The notes under the pieces are model-generated. The model had not been told where the DNA came from. It made no database searches and saw nothing but the letters and a program-made list of their open reading frames with translations. Below are positions 27,437 through 36,626 of a DNA stretch of 64,000 bases, one piece after another. Position 1 is the first letter of the stretch, and every line of letters starts with the position of its first letter. Source of the stretch: Variovorax sp. DXTD-1 (lineage in GTDB: Bacteria > Pseudomonadota > Gammaproteobacteria > Burkholderiales > Burkholderiaceae_C); the NCBI RefSeq assembly GCF_003984625.1, contig NZ_RWKH01000022.1, positions 38,237 through 102,236 on the forward strand, written 5' to 3'. The translations under genes and the position numbers were made by a program.

Positions 27437-27700
27437 TTAGGCTGCCGCCTTGGGGGCCGCAGCAGCAGCTTGCTTGATCAGGCGCAGGACCGTGGGCGAA
27501 GCTTGTGCGCCGACGCTCTTCCAGTAGGCCAGGCGATCCTGGGCAATACGGATGCTTTCTTCGTTTTCCTTGGCGATCGGGTTGTAGAAACCCAGGCGCT
27601 CGATGAAACGGCCATCGCGGCGAACGCGCTTGTCCGACACGACGATGTTGAAGAACGGACGGCCTTTGGAGCCGCCGCGGGAGAGTCGAATGACGACCAT
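27437..27700 (-). CDS. rpsP: 30S ribosomal protein S16
   Basis: An 87-residue S16 beginning MVVIRLSRGGSKGRPFFNIVV with the usual Ala-rich C-terminus. An AAGGATAA ribosome binding site precedes the ATG. It leads the rpsP-rimM-trmD-rplS operon. Confidence 0.97.
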   Translation of the reverse strand: MVVIRLSRGGSKGRPFFNIVVSDKRVRRDGRFIERLGFYNPIAKENEESIRIAQDRLAYWKSVGAQASPTVLRLIKQAAAAAPKAAA

Positions 27701-27821
27701 GATTTATCCTTGGGTGGTGCAGCAAGCCCGTTTTCTAAACAAGAAGCCCGCTCACAGTGTTCTTTCAACGTCGAGACACGCGACATGGCCACCCGGCCAG
27801 CGACACGCTGAAAAGCCTGCG

Positions 27822-27827
27822 ATTATA
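27822..27827 (-). promoter_or_regulatory. -10 element of the rpsP operon
   Basis: A perfect TATAAT on the minus strand lies ~120 bases upstream of rpsP, in the gap to the divergent GNAT gene. The matching -35 region is poor (TTCGGA at 18 bases), so the promoter is assigned mainly from the -10 and the location. Confidence 0.55.
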
Positions 27828-27883
27828 GCCCGACCTGCGTTTTCTCCGAATTCCGGCCTTTGAGCCGTTTGCTTGCCACCTGC

Positions 27884-28408
27884 ATGACCCTCACCATCCG
27901 CCCCAGCCGCGACGAAGACATCGCGGCCATCACGGCCATCTATGCCCACCACGTGCTGAACGGCACCGGCACCTTTGAAACCGAGGCCCCCTCTGCCGCC
28001 GACATGGCTGCGCGGCGTGCCGATGTGCTCGGCAAGAACCTGCCCTACCTTGTTACCGAAGAAGATGGAGAAGTGTTGGGTTTTGCCTACTGCAACTGGT
28101 TCAAGCCGCGCCCGGCCTACCGGTTTTCGGCGGAAGACTCGATTTACATGTCCGAAGCCGCGCGCGGCAAGGGCCTTGGCGCGCAGCTCCTGGCAGCCCT
28201 TTCACAGGCCGCCGAAGCGGCCGGCGTCCGCAAGCTGATCGCGGTCATCGGCGATTCGGCCAATGCAGGCTCCGTCGGCGTGCACCGCCGCAACGGCTTC
28301 ACGCACGTGGGCGTGCTCAAGGACTGCGGCTGGAAGTTCGGCGAGTGGCGCGATGTGGTCCTGATGGAAAAAGTGCTCGGCGAAGGCAGCACCACCAAAC
28401 CCGAATGA
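27884..28408 (+). CDS. GNAT family N-acetyltransferase (phosphinothricin-acetyltransferase-like)
   Basis: A 174-residue GNAT enzyme. The pattern matches Pat/YncA-type enzymes: IRPSRDEDIAAITAIYAHHVL at the start, GTFETEAP, the acetyl-CoA loop ARGKGLG, and a C-terminal VGVHRRNGFTHVG. ATG at MTLTIRP is used rather than the TTG 24 bases upstream. Likely acetylates methionine sulfone/sulfoximine or related amino acids. Its stop overlaps the TM2 gene start by ATGA. Confidence 0.9.
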   Translation: MTLTIRPSRDEDIAAITAIYAHHVLNGTGTFETEAPSAADMAARRADVLGKNLPYLVTEEDGEVLGFAYCNWFKPRPAYRFSAEDSIYMSEAARGKGLGAQLLAALSQAAEAAGVRKLIAVIGDSANAGSVGVHRRNGFTHVGVLKDCGWKFGEWRDVVLMEKVLGEGSTTKPE

Positions 28409-28851
28409 AAAACAAAACCGTTGCCGCCTGGCTCTCTTTCCTGGGCGGCCCGCTGGGCCTGCACCGCTTCTACCTGCGCGGCATGGGCGACTGGCTCGGC
28501 TGGCTGCTGCCCATTCCCACGGCGCTCGGCCTCTACGGCATGGAGCGCGTGCGCATGTACGGCGTGGACGACGGCTGGAGCTGGGTGCTGATACCGCTGC
28601 TGGGCTTCACCATTGCAGGCTGCGCGCTGATGGCCATCATCTATGGCCTCATGACGCCCGAGAAGTGGAACGCCCGCTTCAACGCCGGCGCGCCGCCGGA
28701 CGCCGAGCCAGGCCGTACGAACTGGGCCACCATTGGCGCCGTGGTGCTTGCGCTCTTTTTCGGCAGCACCGTGCTCATGGCCAGCATCGTTTTCAGCTTT
28801 CAGCGCTACTTCGAACACCAGGTCGAAGAAGGCCGGAAAATTTCGCAGTAG
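28405..28851 (+). CDS. TM2/NINE-family small membrane protein
   Basis: A 148-residue protein. Residues 1-~45 carry the TM2-like motif (LSFLGGPLGLHRFYLRGMGDWLGWL), followed by membrane segments at ~50-80 and ~108-130. The GGPLGxHRFY signature is typical of TM2 (NINE) proteins, whose role is unknown. It is translationally coupled to the GNAT gene and convergent with the phosphate transporter; a perfect 16-base palindrome (28850-28865) spans its stop codon and may be a transcript end. Confidence 0.8.
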   Translation: MKNKTVAAWLSFLGGPLGLHRFYLRGMGDWLGWLLPIPTALGLYGMERVRMYGVDDGWSWVLIPLLGFTIAGCALMAIIYGLMTPEKWNARFNAGAPPDAEPGRTNWATIGAVVLALFFGSTVLMASIVFSFQRYFEHQVEEGRKISQ

Positions 28852-28874
28852 CTGGCGCGCCAGCTCTGCCGGCC

Positions 28875-29885
28875 TCAGAAGATCTGCAGGCTGAGCCAGT
28901 ACGCGATTGCGGCCACGAAAGCCGACGCCGGGATCGTGAAGATCCAGGCCCAGACGATGTTGCCCGCCACGCCCCAGCGCACGGCGCTCGCGCGCTGCGC
29001 GGAGCCCACGCCGACGATGGCGCCGGTGATCGTGTGGGTTGTCGACACGGGAATGCCCAGCGCGGTGGCCAGGAACAGCGTGAGCGCACCGCCTGTCTCG
29101 GCGCAGAAGCCGCCCACGGGCTTGAGCTTGGTGATCTTCTGGCCCATGGTCTTCACGATGCGCCAGCCGCCGAACATGGTGCCCAGGGCAATGGCGGCGT
29201 AGCAGCTCACGATGACCCAGTTGGGCGGCGCCGCGTCGCCGGCCGCGGCATAGCCGGTGGCAATCAGCAGCATCCAGATGATGCCGATGGTCTTCTGCGC
29301 GTCGTTGCCGCCGTGGCCCAGGCTGTAGGCCCCGGCTGAAACCAGCTGCAGCCGCCGGAACCACCGGTCGACCCGCGACGGGGTTGCGCGCCGGAAACCC
29401 CAGGCCACCACCACCATCATCATCGAGCCCAGCACGAACCCGAGGAACGGCGAAACGAAGATGAAGGCCACAGTCTTCCAGATGCCGGTGGCCACCAGGC
29501 CGCTGGCACCGGTCTTCGCTATCACGGCGCCGACGATGCCGCCAATCAGCGCGTGCGACGAGCTGCTCGGAATGCCGTAGTACCAGGTCACCAGGTTCCA
29601 GCTGATGGCGCCGATGAGCGCGCCGAAGACCACGTGCACATCCACCACCCCGGGCTGGGCAATCCCCTTGCCCACCGTGGCCGCCACGCTCAGGTGAAAG
29701 ATGAAGATCGCGATCAGGTTGAAGAAGGCCGCGAACAGCACCGCGTGCCCAGGTTTGAGCACGCCGGTCGACACCACGGTGGCGATGGAGTTCGCAGCGT
29801 CGTGGAAGCCGTTCATGAAGTCGAAGGCGATCGCGAGCGCGACCAGCAATATCACCACCCAGAGGGCGACCTGAACCGTTGCCAT
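28875..29885 (-). CDS. pit: inorganic phosphate transporter, PiT family
   Basis: A 336-residue PiT-family permease. Signature motifs GFHDAANSIATVV near residue 27 and GGNDAQKTIGI near residue 200 are the two inverted PHO4 repeats. About 10 hydrophobic segments are present. It imports phosphate, usually as a metal-phosphate complex. It lies 13 bases after the DUF47 gene, a standard pair. Confidence 0.95.
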   Translation of the reverse strand: MATVQVALWVVILLVALAIAFDFMNGFHDAANSIATVVSTGVLKPGHAVLFAAFFNLIAIFIFHLSVAATVGKGIAQPGVVDVHVVFGALIGAISWNLVTWYYGIPSSSSHALIGGIVGAVIAKTGASGLVATGIWKTVAFIFVSPFLGFVLGSMMMVVVAWGFRRATPSRVDRWFRRLQLVSAGAYSLGHGGNDAQKTIGIIWMLLIATGYAAAGDAAPPNWVIVSCYAAIALGTMFGGWRIVKTMGQKITKLKPVGGFCAETGGALTLFLATALGIPVSTTHTITGAIVGVGSAQRASAVRWGVAGNIVWAWIFTIPASAFVAAIAYWLSLQIF

Positions 29886-29898
29886 CGATCGCTACCGC

Positions 29899-30543
29899 TC
29901 AGGAGTTCTCGAGGACGATGCCCTCGATCACATTGGCCACGTCTTCGCATTTGTCGGTGATCGTTTCGAGCAATTCGTAGATTGCCTTGAGCTTGATCAC
30001 TTCGCGAACGTCGGGCTCCTCGCGGAACAGCTTGCTCATGGCGCTTCGCATGACGCGGTCGGCGTCCGACTCGAGGCGGTCGATTTCCTCGCAGGTCTTG
30101 AGCACGGCCTCGGCCACCGCCGGATCGGCGATCTTGCCGAGAAACTTGACGGCGTCCTTGAGGCGGTCGCAGCACTTCACGCTCAGCGCCGTGAGGCGCA
30201 CGATCTCGTCGGTCATGTGCCGCACGTCGTACAGCGCCATGGTCTCGGCCGAATCCTGGATCAGGTCGGCCACGTCGTCCATCGTATTGATGAGCTTGTG
30301 GATCTGCTCGCGGTCGATGGGCGTGATGAAGGTCTTGTGGATCAGCCGGTTGACGTCATGCGTCACGCGGTCGGCCGCGCGCTCGGCATTGTCGACGTCG
30401 CGGTTGTACTGCTCGCGCAGGTGCACGTCGCTGTAGTTGGCCACGAGTTGTTCGAACGCCCGCGCCGCTTCGACGATGCGCTCGGCGTGCTGGTTGAACA
30501 TCTCGAAAAAATTCCCCTCGCGGGGCAGCAGCTTGCCGAACAT
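29899..30543 (-). CDS. DUF47 family PhoU-like protein
   Basis: A 214-residue all-helical PhoU-like protein starting MFGKLLPREGNFFEMF, the family start. Acidic metal-binding motifs (E/D-x3-D) appear in the repeated bundles. It precedes pit and is thought to regulate the Pit transporter. No transmembrane segment is present. Confidence 0.93.
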   Translation of the reverse strand: MFGKLLPREGNFFEMFNQHAERIVEAARAFEQLVANYSDVHLREQYNRDVDNAERAADRVTHDVNRLIHKTFITPIDREQIHKLINTMDDVADLIQDSAETMALYDVRHMTDEIVRLTALSVKCCDRLKDAVKFLGKIADPAVAEAVLKTCEEIDRLESDADRVMRSAMSKLFREEPDVREVIKLKAIYELLETITDKCEDVANVIEGIVLENS

Positions 30544-30658
30544 TGGAACTCCTGGGGCGCGTCAATCACAATTTCATGACGCCTTCATGAAAAACCGACG
30601 AAGTTTAACGGGCGCGCCGGTTCGACCCCACTCGCACCGTTTTTCGGGGCTGCCTTCT

Positions 30659-31327
30659 TCAGACGATGCGCTTGACCACCTGGCCTGTGACGCGTGCCAG
30701 CGCAGCGCGCGGCACCTTGTCGGGCGCGATTTCAGCGAGCGGCTTCAGTACGAAGGCGCGCTCGCGCATGCGGGGGTGCGGCAGGGTCAGCGTCGGCGTG
30801 TCGATCACTGAATTGCCGTGCATCAGCAGGTCGAGATCGAGCGTGCGTGGCGCATTGGGGAATGGCCTTTCGCGGCCGGCCTGCGTTTCCAGGCGCTGCA
30901 ACGCCACGAGGAATTGCTCGGCGTCCAGGCCGGTGCGCACGGCCACCACTGCATTGATGAAATCGGGGCCTTCGGCATCCACCGGCTCACTGCGATAGAG
31001 CGACGAACGAGCCGTCACCTGGGTCCGCTGCAGCGCGCCGATCGCAGCCATGGCGGCCTTCACGGCCGCCTCGGCATCGCCCAGGTTGGCGCCGAGGGCG
31101 ACGAAGGCCTGCACGGTGGGGTAGTCCTCGCGCGGGCCGCGCGGGCCGCGCGGGCGACTCGTGGGCGCGCGCGCAGGCGCACGGCGTGCAGGAGGGGTGC
31201 CGGGCGGGCCCTTCCTGGCGCCGGCCGGCGGGGGCCTGGCACCGCCCGCGCGCGGTGGAGCGGCCTTGGCCTTGTCACTGGCCTTGGGACTCTTCTTGCC
31301 GTCCTTCGGCAGGTCGGACGTGCTCAT
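30659..31327 (-). CDS. folK: 2-amino-4-hydroxy-6-hydroxymethyldihydropteridine pyrophosphokinase with N-terminal extension
   Basis: A 222-residue HPPK. The enzyme core begins at residue ~72 (AFVALGANLGD) and contains the signature region RERPFPNAPRTLDLDLL and the LPHPRMRERAFVL motif. The first ~70 residues are Lys/Pro/Ala/Arg-rich and disordered; no internal Met allows a shorter enzyme start. It makes the diphosphate used by dihydropteroate synthase in folate synthesis. The start overlaps the pcnB stop by ATGA. Confidence 0.93.
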   Translation of the reverse strand: MSTSDLPKDGKKSPKASDKAKAAPPRAGGARPPPAGARKGPPGTPPARRAPARAPTSRPRGPRGPREDYPTVQAFVALGANLGDAEAAVKAAMAAIGALQRTQVTARSSLYRSEPVDAEGPDFINAVVAVRTGLDAEQFLVALQRLETQAGRERPFPNAPRTLDLDLLMHGNSVIDTPTLTLPHPRMRERAFVLKPLAEIAPDKVPRAALARVTGQVVKRIV

Positions 31328-32943
31328 GCGCCTTCGGCGCTGCCGCCGCCCTCACCGCCACCACCAGTGCGCGGCTTGCGGCGGCGACGGCGCTTGCGCG
31401 GCGCTGCGGCCTCGCCATCGGGGGGCACGGCAGCGCCTTCGGTTTTGACCTCGTCGTCCTGCTGCGAATCGGTGTCGCCCGGGCTTTGCTGGCGCCCGAC
31501 CGGCTCGTTGCGGGGCTTCGGCGCCACCGGATCGCGCGTGCGCACGCGCTGGCGGGTCTTTTGTTCGTCGCGCACCTGCTCCAGCAGGTCTTGCTGGCGC
31601 ACGTCGTCGGCGGTGCTGAACTCTTGCCACCATTCGGCAATGGCCTCGCTGACCTCGCCTACGTCGGCGCGCAGGCGCATGAAGTCGAAGGCGGCGCGGA
31701 AGCGCGCCTGGTCGACGAGGCTGTAGGGCGTGGAGCCGGTGCGCTTGTCGAAGCGCGGCTGCATCATCCAGATCTCGCGCATGTCGCCGGCGAGCTTGCC
31801 GCGGCCCGACACGTCCCCGATGCGGGCGTTGAACACGTCGTCGATCGCGTCCTGCAGCGCCGGGAAAGGCGGCTGCGGGCGCTGGCCGTGCCGGCCTTCG
31901 ATGCGCTGGGCCCAGCCGTCGCGCACATCGGCCCACAGCACGCAGGCCAGCAGGAAGCTGGGCGCCACGGGCTTGCCTTCACCCACGCGGCGGTCGGTGT
32001 CCTGCAGGGCGGCCTTCACGAAAGGCGAATCGGCACGCTCCACCACCACGTCGAGCAGCGGGTAAATGCCCGTGACCAGACCCAGCTTGCGCAATTGCTC
32101 GACCGTGGCGATGGCGTGGCCGGTTTGCAGCAGCTTGAGCATTTCGTCGAAAAGGCGGCTTTGCGGCACGTCGGCCAACAGCTTGCTCGACTCGACCAGC
32201 GGGGCCGCTGTCTTGGCTTCCATCTTGAAGCCCAGCGCCGCGAGCTTGGCCGAGAAGCGAATGGCACGGATGATGCGCACCGGATCTTCGCGGTAGCGCG
32301 TGGCCGGATCGCCGATCATGCGCAGCGTGAGCTTCTGCGCGTCCTTGATGCCGTTGTGATAGTCGACCACGACCTGGTTGGCCGGGTCGTAGTACATGGC
32401 GTTCACGGTGAAGTCGCGGCGCGCCGCGTCTTCCTCCTGCGGGCCCCACACGTTGTCGCGCAGCACGCGGCCGCTGGCGTCCACTGCGTGCTTCATGCTT
32501 GCGAGCTCGCCCTTGCTGGTGCGCTCGTTGCCGGCCACCTGCTCGGCGGCGGCGTTGTCCATGTAGGCGCGGAAGGTCGAGACCTCGATCACCTCATGCT
32601 CGCGGCCCCGGCCGTACACCACGTGCACGATGCGAAAGCGCCGGCCGATGATGAAGGCGCGCCTGAAGAGCGACTTGACTTGCTCGGGCGTGGCGTTCGT
32701 GGCCACGTCGAAGTCCTTCGGTCGCAGGCCCAGCAGCAGGTCGCGCACCGCGCCGCCCACCACATAAGCCTCGTAACCCGCCTGCTGGAGCGTGGTGACC
32801 ACGTTTTTCGCGCGTTCGTCGACCAGGGCCGGATCGATCTTGTGAACCTCCGCAGGCACCTCCTGGCGCTTGCCGAAGCGGCTCTTGCCCTGCGCGCCGC
32901 CGGCCGATTTGCCGAGCAGCTTGTCGATGAATTTCTTGATCAT
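31324..32943 (-). CDS. pcnB: polynucleotide adenylyltransferase
   Basis: A 539-residue class II nucleotidyltransferase of the bacterial poly(A)-polymerase type. The head domain shows VVGGAVRDLLLGLRPKDFD (G-G-x-VRD and the DxD metal residues) and the flexible loop RREDPVRIIRAIRFSA region. The C-terminal ~100 residues are rich in Arg and Pro, typical of PcnB. It adds 3' poly(A) tails that speed RNA decay. It is coupled with folK. Confidence 0.95.
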   Translation of the reverse strand: MIKKFIDKLLGKSAGGAQGKSRFGKRQEVPAEVHKIDPALVDERAKNVVTTLQQAGYEAYVVGGAVRDLLLGLRPKDFDVATNATPEQVKSLFRRAFIIGRRFRIVHVVYGRGREHEVIEVSTFRAYMDNAAAEQVAGNERTSKGELASMKHAVDASGRVLRDNVWGPQEEDAARRDFTVNAMYYDPANQVVVDYHNGIKDAQKLTLRMIGDPATRYREDPVRIIRAIRFSAKLAALGFKMEAKTAAPLVESSKLLADVPQSRLFDEMLKLLQTGHAIATVEQLRKLGLVTGIYPLLDVVVERADSPFVKAALQDTDRRVGEGKPVAPSFLLACVLWADVRDGWAQRIEGRHGQRPQPPFPALQDAIDDVFNARIGDVSGRGKLAGDMREIWMMQPRFDKRTGSTPYSLVDQARFRAAFDFMRLRADVGEVSEAIAEWWQEFSTADDVRQQDLLEQVRDEQKTRQRVRTRDPVAPKPRNEPVGRQQSPGDTDSQQDDEVKTEGAAVPPDGEAAAPRKRRRRRKPRTGGGGEGGGSAEGA

Positions 32944-32961
32944 TGTTGGTTGAAGCTCTTC

Positions 32962-33648
32962 TTATTCGTTTTCGAGCATGGATCGGATCAGCGGGATCGT
33001 GATCGCGCGCTGTGTCTGCAGGGCATAGCCGTCGAGCTGCGTGAGCAGTTCCATCAGGCTGCCCAGGTCGCGGCTGAAGCGGTGCAGCATGTAGTCGAGC
33101 ACGTCGTCCGACAGCATGACGCCACGCGCATCGGCCGCCTGGCGCAGCACCGCGCGGCGTTCGCTTTCGCTCAGCACCTGCAGGTGGAACACATGGCCCC
33201 AGCCCAGCCGGGTGCGAAGGTCTTCGCGCAACGCCAGGTCGGCCGGCGGCAGCGCCCCCGCGGCCACCACCCCGCGCTGCAGGGTTTGCGCGTTGACGAA
33301 CCAGTTGAAGGCCGCGTGCTGCTGCACGGCGGTGTAGAGGTGCACGTCGTCGAGCAGCACGGCGCCCCAGCGCTCGTCGAACTCGGGCGGCTCCAGCAGG
33401 CCGGCGTGCAGCCAGCCCACGCTCGCGCCCTGCTCGCGCAGTGCGACACGCACCGATTCGAGCAGATGGGTCTTGCCGCTGCCGCTTTCGCCCCAAAGAT
33501 AGGTGGGCACAGGGGAGTGAGGCACCGAATTGCCGGCGCCGCCCACCCACAGTTGCAGGTGCCGCAGCGCCGCCTCGTTCGGGCCGGCAAAAAAAGCGTC
33601 GAAGCTGGGGCCCGTCGCAATGCCGATATCGAGCGCGAGCTGTTTCAT
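32962..33648 (-). CDS. hda: DnaA regulatory inactivator Hda
   Basis: A 228-residue AAA+ protein with the DnaA-like core. The Walker A is LWGESGSGKTHLL near residue 53 and Walker B is AVLLDDVHLY. Short C-terminal helical lid ends at IRSMLENE, without the DnaA DNA-binding domain. With the beta clamp it stimulates DnaA-ATP hydrolysis after initiation. ATG giving MKQLALDIG is preferred; an ATG 15 bases upstream is possible and neither has a clear ribosome binding site. It lies just before pcnB and is divergent from purM. Confidence 0.9.
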   Translation of the reverse strand: MKQLALDIGIATGPSFDAFFAGPNEAALRHLQLWVGGAGNSVPHSPVPTYLWGESGSGKTHLLESVRVALREQGASVGWLHAGLLEPPEFDERWGAVLLDDVHLYTAVQQHAAFNWFVNAQTLQRGVVAAGALPPADLALREDLRTRLGWGHVFHLQVLSESERRAVLRQAADARGVMLSDDVLDYMLHRFSRDLGSLMELLTQLDGYALQTQRAITIPLIRSMLENE

Positions 33649-33780
33649 CCCGGGAAGGTTCATGGAAGGGGCCGCTGGGGCCCTTAAAATCGTGAGGAAT
33701 TCTATCGGCCCGGCCGCTTCGGTTGCCGGCGCCTCCACCTCTTCGCCTCCTTCCCGTCCCTTTCTCGACACCGTCCGACC

Positions 33781-34821
33781 ATGACTTCCCCTACGCCCAC
33801 CCCGCTCAGCTACAAGGATGCCGGTGTCGATATCGATGCCGGCGACGCCCTGGTCGACCGCATCAAGCCGCTCGCCAAGAAGACCCTGCGTGAAGGCGTG
33901 CTGGCCGGCATCGGCGGCTTCGGCGCGCTGTTCGAGGTGCCCAAGCGCTACAAGGAGCCGGTGCTGGTGAGCGGCACCGACGGCGTGGGCACCAAGCTCA
34001 AGCTGGCTTTCGAATGGAACATGCACGACACCGTGGGCATCGACCTGGTGGCCATGAGCGTCAACGACGTGCTGGTGCAAGGCGCCGAGCCCCTGTTCTT
34101 TCTTGACTACTTTGCCTGCGGCAAGCTCGACGTGGACACGGCCGCGGCCGTAATCGGCGGCATCGCCCGCGGCTGCGAAATCTCCGGGTGCGCGCTGATC
34201 GGCGGCGAAACCGCCGAAATGCCCGGCATGTACCCGGCCGGCGAATACGACCTGGCGGGCTTTGCGGTCGGCGCGGTCGAAAAATCGAAAATCCTCACCG
34301 GCGAGAACGTGAAGCCTGGCGACGTGGTGCTGGGCCTGGCCTCGGCCGGCGTGCATTCCAATGGTTTCAGCCTGGTGCGCAAGGTGATCGAACGTGCCGG
34401 CGCAGACCTGCCCGCCACGCTCGACGGCAAGCCCTTCCGCCAGGCCGTGATGGAGCCCACCCACCTTTATGTGAAGCCGGTGCTCGAAGCGCTGGCCAAG
34501 CACCCGATCAAGGCGCTGGCCCACATTACCGGCGGCGGCCTGCTCGAGAACATTCCGCGCGTGCTGCCCGAAGGCACGGCCGCCCACCTCAAGAAGGGCA
34601 GCTGGCCGCAGACCGAGCTCTTCGCGTGGCTCCAGAAGGTGGCCGGCATCGACGACATCGAGATGAACCGCACCTTCAACAACGGCATCGGCATGGTGGT
34701 GGTGATCGACGCGGCCGAAGCGGCCGCCTGCGCCGCCACGCTGCGCACGGCCGGCGAGTCGGTGTACGAGATCGGCATCATCGCCGAGCGCGGCACCGGT
34801 GCCGCCGTGGTGGTCGGTTGA
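33781..34821 (+). CDS. purM: phosphoribosylformylglycinamidine cyclo-ligase
   Basis: A 346-residue AIR synthetase. Seen are the signature SGTDGVGTKLKLAF near residue 62 (ATP/metal binding), MSVNDVLVQGAEPLFFLDY, and the GGETAEMPGMY region. Catalyses the fifth step of purine synthesis (FGAM to AIR). A conserved neighbour of hda and the AI-2E family gene in this group. Confidence 0.97.
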   Translation: MTSPTPTPLSYKDAGVDIDAGDALVDRIKPLAKKTLREGVLAGIGGFGALFEVPKRYKEPVLVSGTDGVGTKLKLAFEWNMHDTVGIDLVAMSVNDVLVQGAEPLFFLDYFACGKLDVDTAAAVIGGIARGCEISGCALIGGETAEMPGMYPAGEYDLAGFAVGAVEKSKILTGENVKPGDVVLGLASAGVHSNGFSLVRKVIERAGADLPATLDGKPFRQAVMEPTHLYVKPVLEALAKHPIKALAHITGGGLLENIPRVLPEGTAAHLKKGSWPQTELFAWLQKVAGIDDIEMNRTFNNGIGMVVVIDAAEAAACAATLRTAGESVYEIGIIAERGTGAAVVVG

Positions 34822-34864
34822 TCCTCCTTCCGAGGCTCGCAACAAGCGCAGCACCCGGACCCTG

Positions 34865-35929
34865 ATGACCAAACCGCTCGTCGTCAACATCGACACCAAG
34901 CCACAGCCCGCCTCGCGCAACGTGGTGCTGGCCAGCTATCTTCTGATGCCGGCCGCCCTGCTGCTGGTGATGTGGCAGCACCTGCTGCCGGGGCTGCTGT
35001 GCGTATGCATCGGCTTTCTCGCCACCCGCCGTTTTGCGCGCCTGATCGGCGGCGGCCTCGCCCGGGCAAGGCTGCCACAAACCCGTGCCGATGTGCTGGC
35101 CCGGGTACTGGCGGTCACGCTGGTGCTGCTGGCGCCCATCGCGCTGATCTCGGTGGGGCTTTCGCAAGCGCGCGAGTACATCGTCGACGCGCCTGACCAG
35201 TACCGCGAACTGCTCGACTACACGGCCCGCACGGTGCTGGAACTGCGGCTCAAGCTGCCGCCTGAGATTGCGGTCTACCTGCCGGAGGGCGCGGCCGAGG
35301 TGCAGCGCGTGGTGGCCAACTACCTCCGGGCCCAGGCCGGTTCGCTGGCGCTGGCCGGGCGCGCGTGGCTGGGCGGGCTGCTGTTTGCCTATGTGGGCCT
35401 CATCGTGGGCGGGCTGGCCGCCATTGCGCCGCCGCCGCTGCAGCGCCGGCCCCTGGCCGCGCAGCTGTACCGCCGCATCACCATCTTCGGCGAGGCGTTC
35501 GGCCAGATCGTTGCGGCGCAGTTCTGGATTGCGGCGTTCAACACCCTGCTGACCGCCATCTTCCTGCTGTTCCTGCTGCCGCTCTGGGGGCCGCACCTGC
35601 CCTACACGCCGGCACTCATCACCCTGACCTTCGTGGCGGGCCTGGTGCCGATCGTGGGCAACCTGGTCTGCAATGCGGTGATCACGCTGGTGGCGCTGTC
35701 CGTCTCGCCGATCACGGCGCTGGCCTGCCTGGTGTTCCTCATCATCATCCACAAGGCCGAGTACGTGATCAACGCCAAGGTGGTCGGCAGCCGCACGCAA
35801 ATGCGGGTGTGGGAACTGCTGGCCGTGATGTTCGTGGCCGAGGCGGTGTTCGGCCCGGCCGGGCTGGTGGCGGCGCCGCTTTTCTACGCCTACCTCAAGA
35901 AAGAGCTGCAGGCCGCCGGCCTGGTCTAG
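34865..35929 (+). CDS. AI-2E family transporter (permease)
   Basis: A 354-residue multi-pass membrane protein. Typical features are paired membrane helices at the N-terminus (~18-50), at ~75, at ~160-180, ~215-240, ~250-290 and ~305-330, with the conserved ...GNLVCNAVITLVAL... and ...GPAGLVAAPLFY... regions. The name comes from TqsA, but most members have other or unknown substrates. ATG giving MTKPLVVNI is used; a longer frame overlaps purM. Confidence 0.88.
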   Translation: MTKPLVVNIDTKPQPASRNVVLASYLLMPAALLLVMWQHLLPGLLCVCIGFLATRRFARLIGGGLARARLPQTRADVLARVLAVTLVLLAPIALISVGLSQAREYIVDAPDQYRELLDYTARTVLELRLKLPPEIAVYLPEGAAEVQRVVANYLRAQAGSLALAGRAWLGGLLFAYVGLIVGGLAAIAPPPLQRRPLAAQLYRRITIFGEAFGQIVAAQFWIAAFNTLLTAIFLLFLLPLWGPHLPYTPALITLTFVAGLVPIVGNLVCNAVITLVALSVSPITALACLVFLIIIHKAEYVINAKVVGSRTQMRVWELLAVMFVAEAVFGPAGLVAAPLFYAYLKKELQAAGLV

Positions 35930-36041
35930 CTCGGACGATGTCCTGATTTGATCGGTTCTGGTCCGCTTCGGCGCGGACCGGGGGCTGGCGGCACACAAGA
36001 ATAGGCGGCATCATCCACTCCGCCCTTCGAGCCCCACACCC

Positions 36042-36626
36042 ATGAAATCGTGTCTGATAGTGATCGACGCGCAGGAATCATTCCGCCAGCGCGCCTACTG
36101 GTCCGAAGAAGTTGCACGGCCTTATTTCGCGGCCCAGAACGCGCTGATCGAAGGCTGCGCGGCCGCCGGCATTCCGATCGTGCGGGTCTTCCATGTGGAT
36201 GAGCCTGCCGTGGCAAGCCACCCCTTCGCCGTCGAGTCGGGCCTGGTGCGGCCGATCGAAGGACTGGCGGCATTCGAGGCCGCGGCCACGTTCACCAAGC
36301 ACCGCCACAGTGCGCTGGTCAACAGCGGGCTCGACATCTGGCTCACGCAGCACGGCATCGGCCGGCTGATCGTGAGCGGCATCCGCACCGAGCAATGCTG
36401 CGAAACCACCACGCGCCATGCTTCCGACCTGGGCTGGGAGGTCGACTACGTCACCGAGGCCACGCTCACTTTCGACATGGTGCAGCCCGACGGCCGCCCG
36501 CTTGCCGCGGCCGACATCAAGGCCCGCACGGCGGCCGTGCTGGATGGCCGGTTCGCCACCGTCTGCACCGTGGCCCAGGCGCTCGACCGCGCCGGCGCTC
36601 TCGCCGCTGGGACAGTGGCGGCATGA
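36042..36626 (+). CDS. isochorismatase family cysteine hydrolase
   Basis: A 194-residue isochorismatase-like hydrolase. The catalytic triad residues are visible: Asp9 (VIDAQESF), Lys (FTKHRHSA) and Cys (TEQCCETT) near residue 128. The family includes nicotinamidases and ureido hydrolases; no substrate is implied. The last codons overlap the DJ-1/PfpI gene by ATGA, giving a three-gene operon with a GlxA regulator. Confidence 0.9.
   Translation: MKSCLIVIDAQESFRQRAYWSEEVARPYFAAQNALIEGCAAAGIPIVRVFHVDEPAVASHPFAVESGLVRPIEGLAAFEAAATFTKHRHSALVNSGLDIWLTQHGIGRLIVSGIRTEQCCETTTRHASDLGWEVDYVTEATLTFDMVQPDGRPLAAADIKARTAAVLDGRFATVCTVAQALDRAGALAAGTVAA

Noticed and set aside
28850..28865. Perfect 16-base palindrome AGCTGGCGCGCCAGCT between convergent genes
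   Set aside because: It lacks a T-tract and could be a chance restriction-like palindrome; not called as a separate terminator.
31186..33687. Long plus-strand open frame over folK, pcnB and hda
   Set aside because: It is antisense to three recognisable housekeeping genes and has no similarity to any protein I know.
35960..35979. Hairpin GGTCCGC-TTCGGC-GCGGACC downstream of the AI-2E family gene
   Set aside because: No T-run follows, so a terminator call is not supported.
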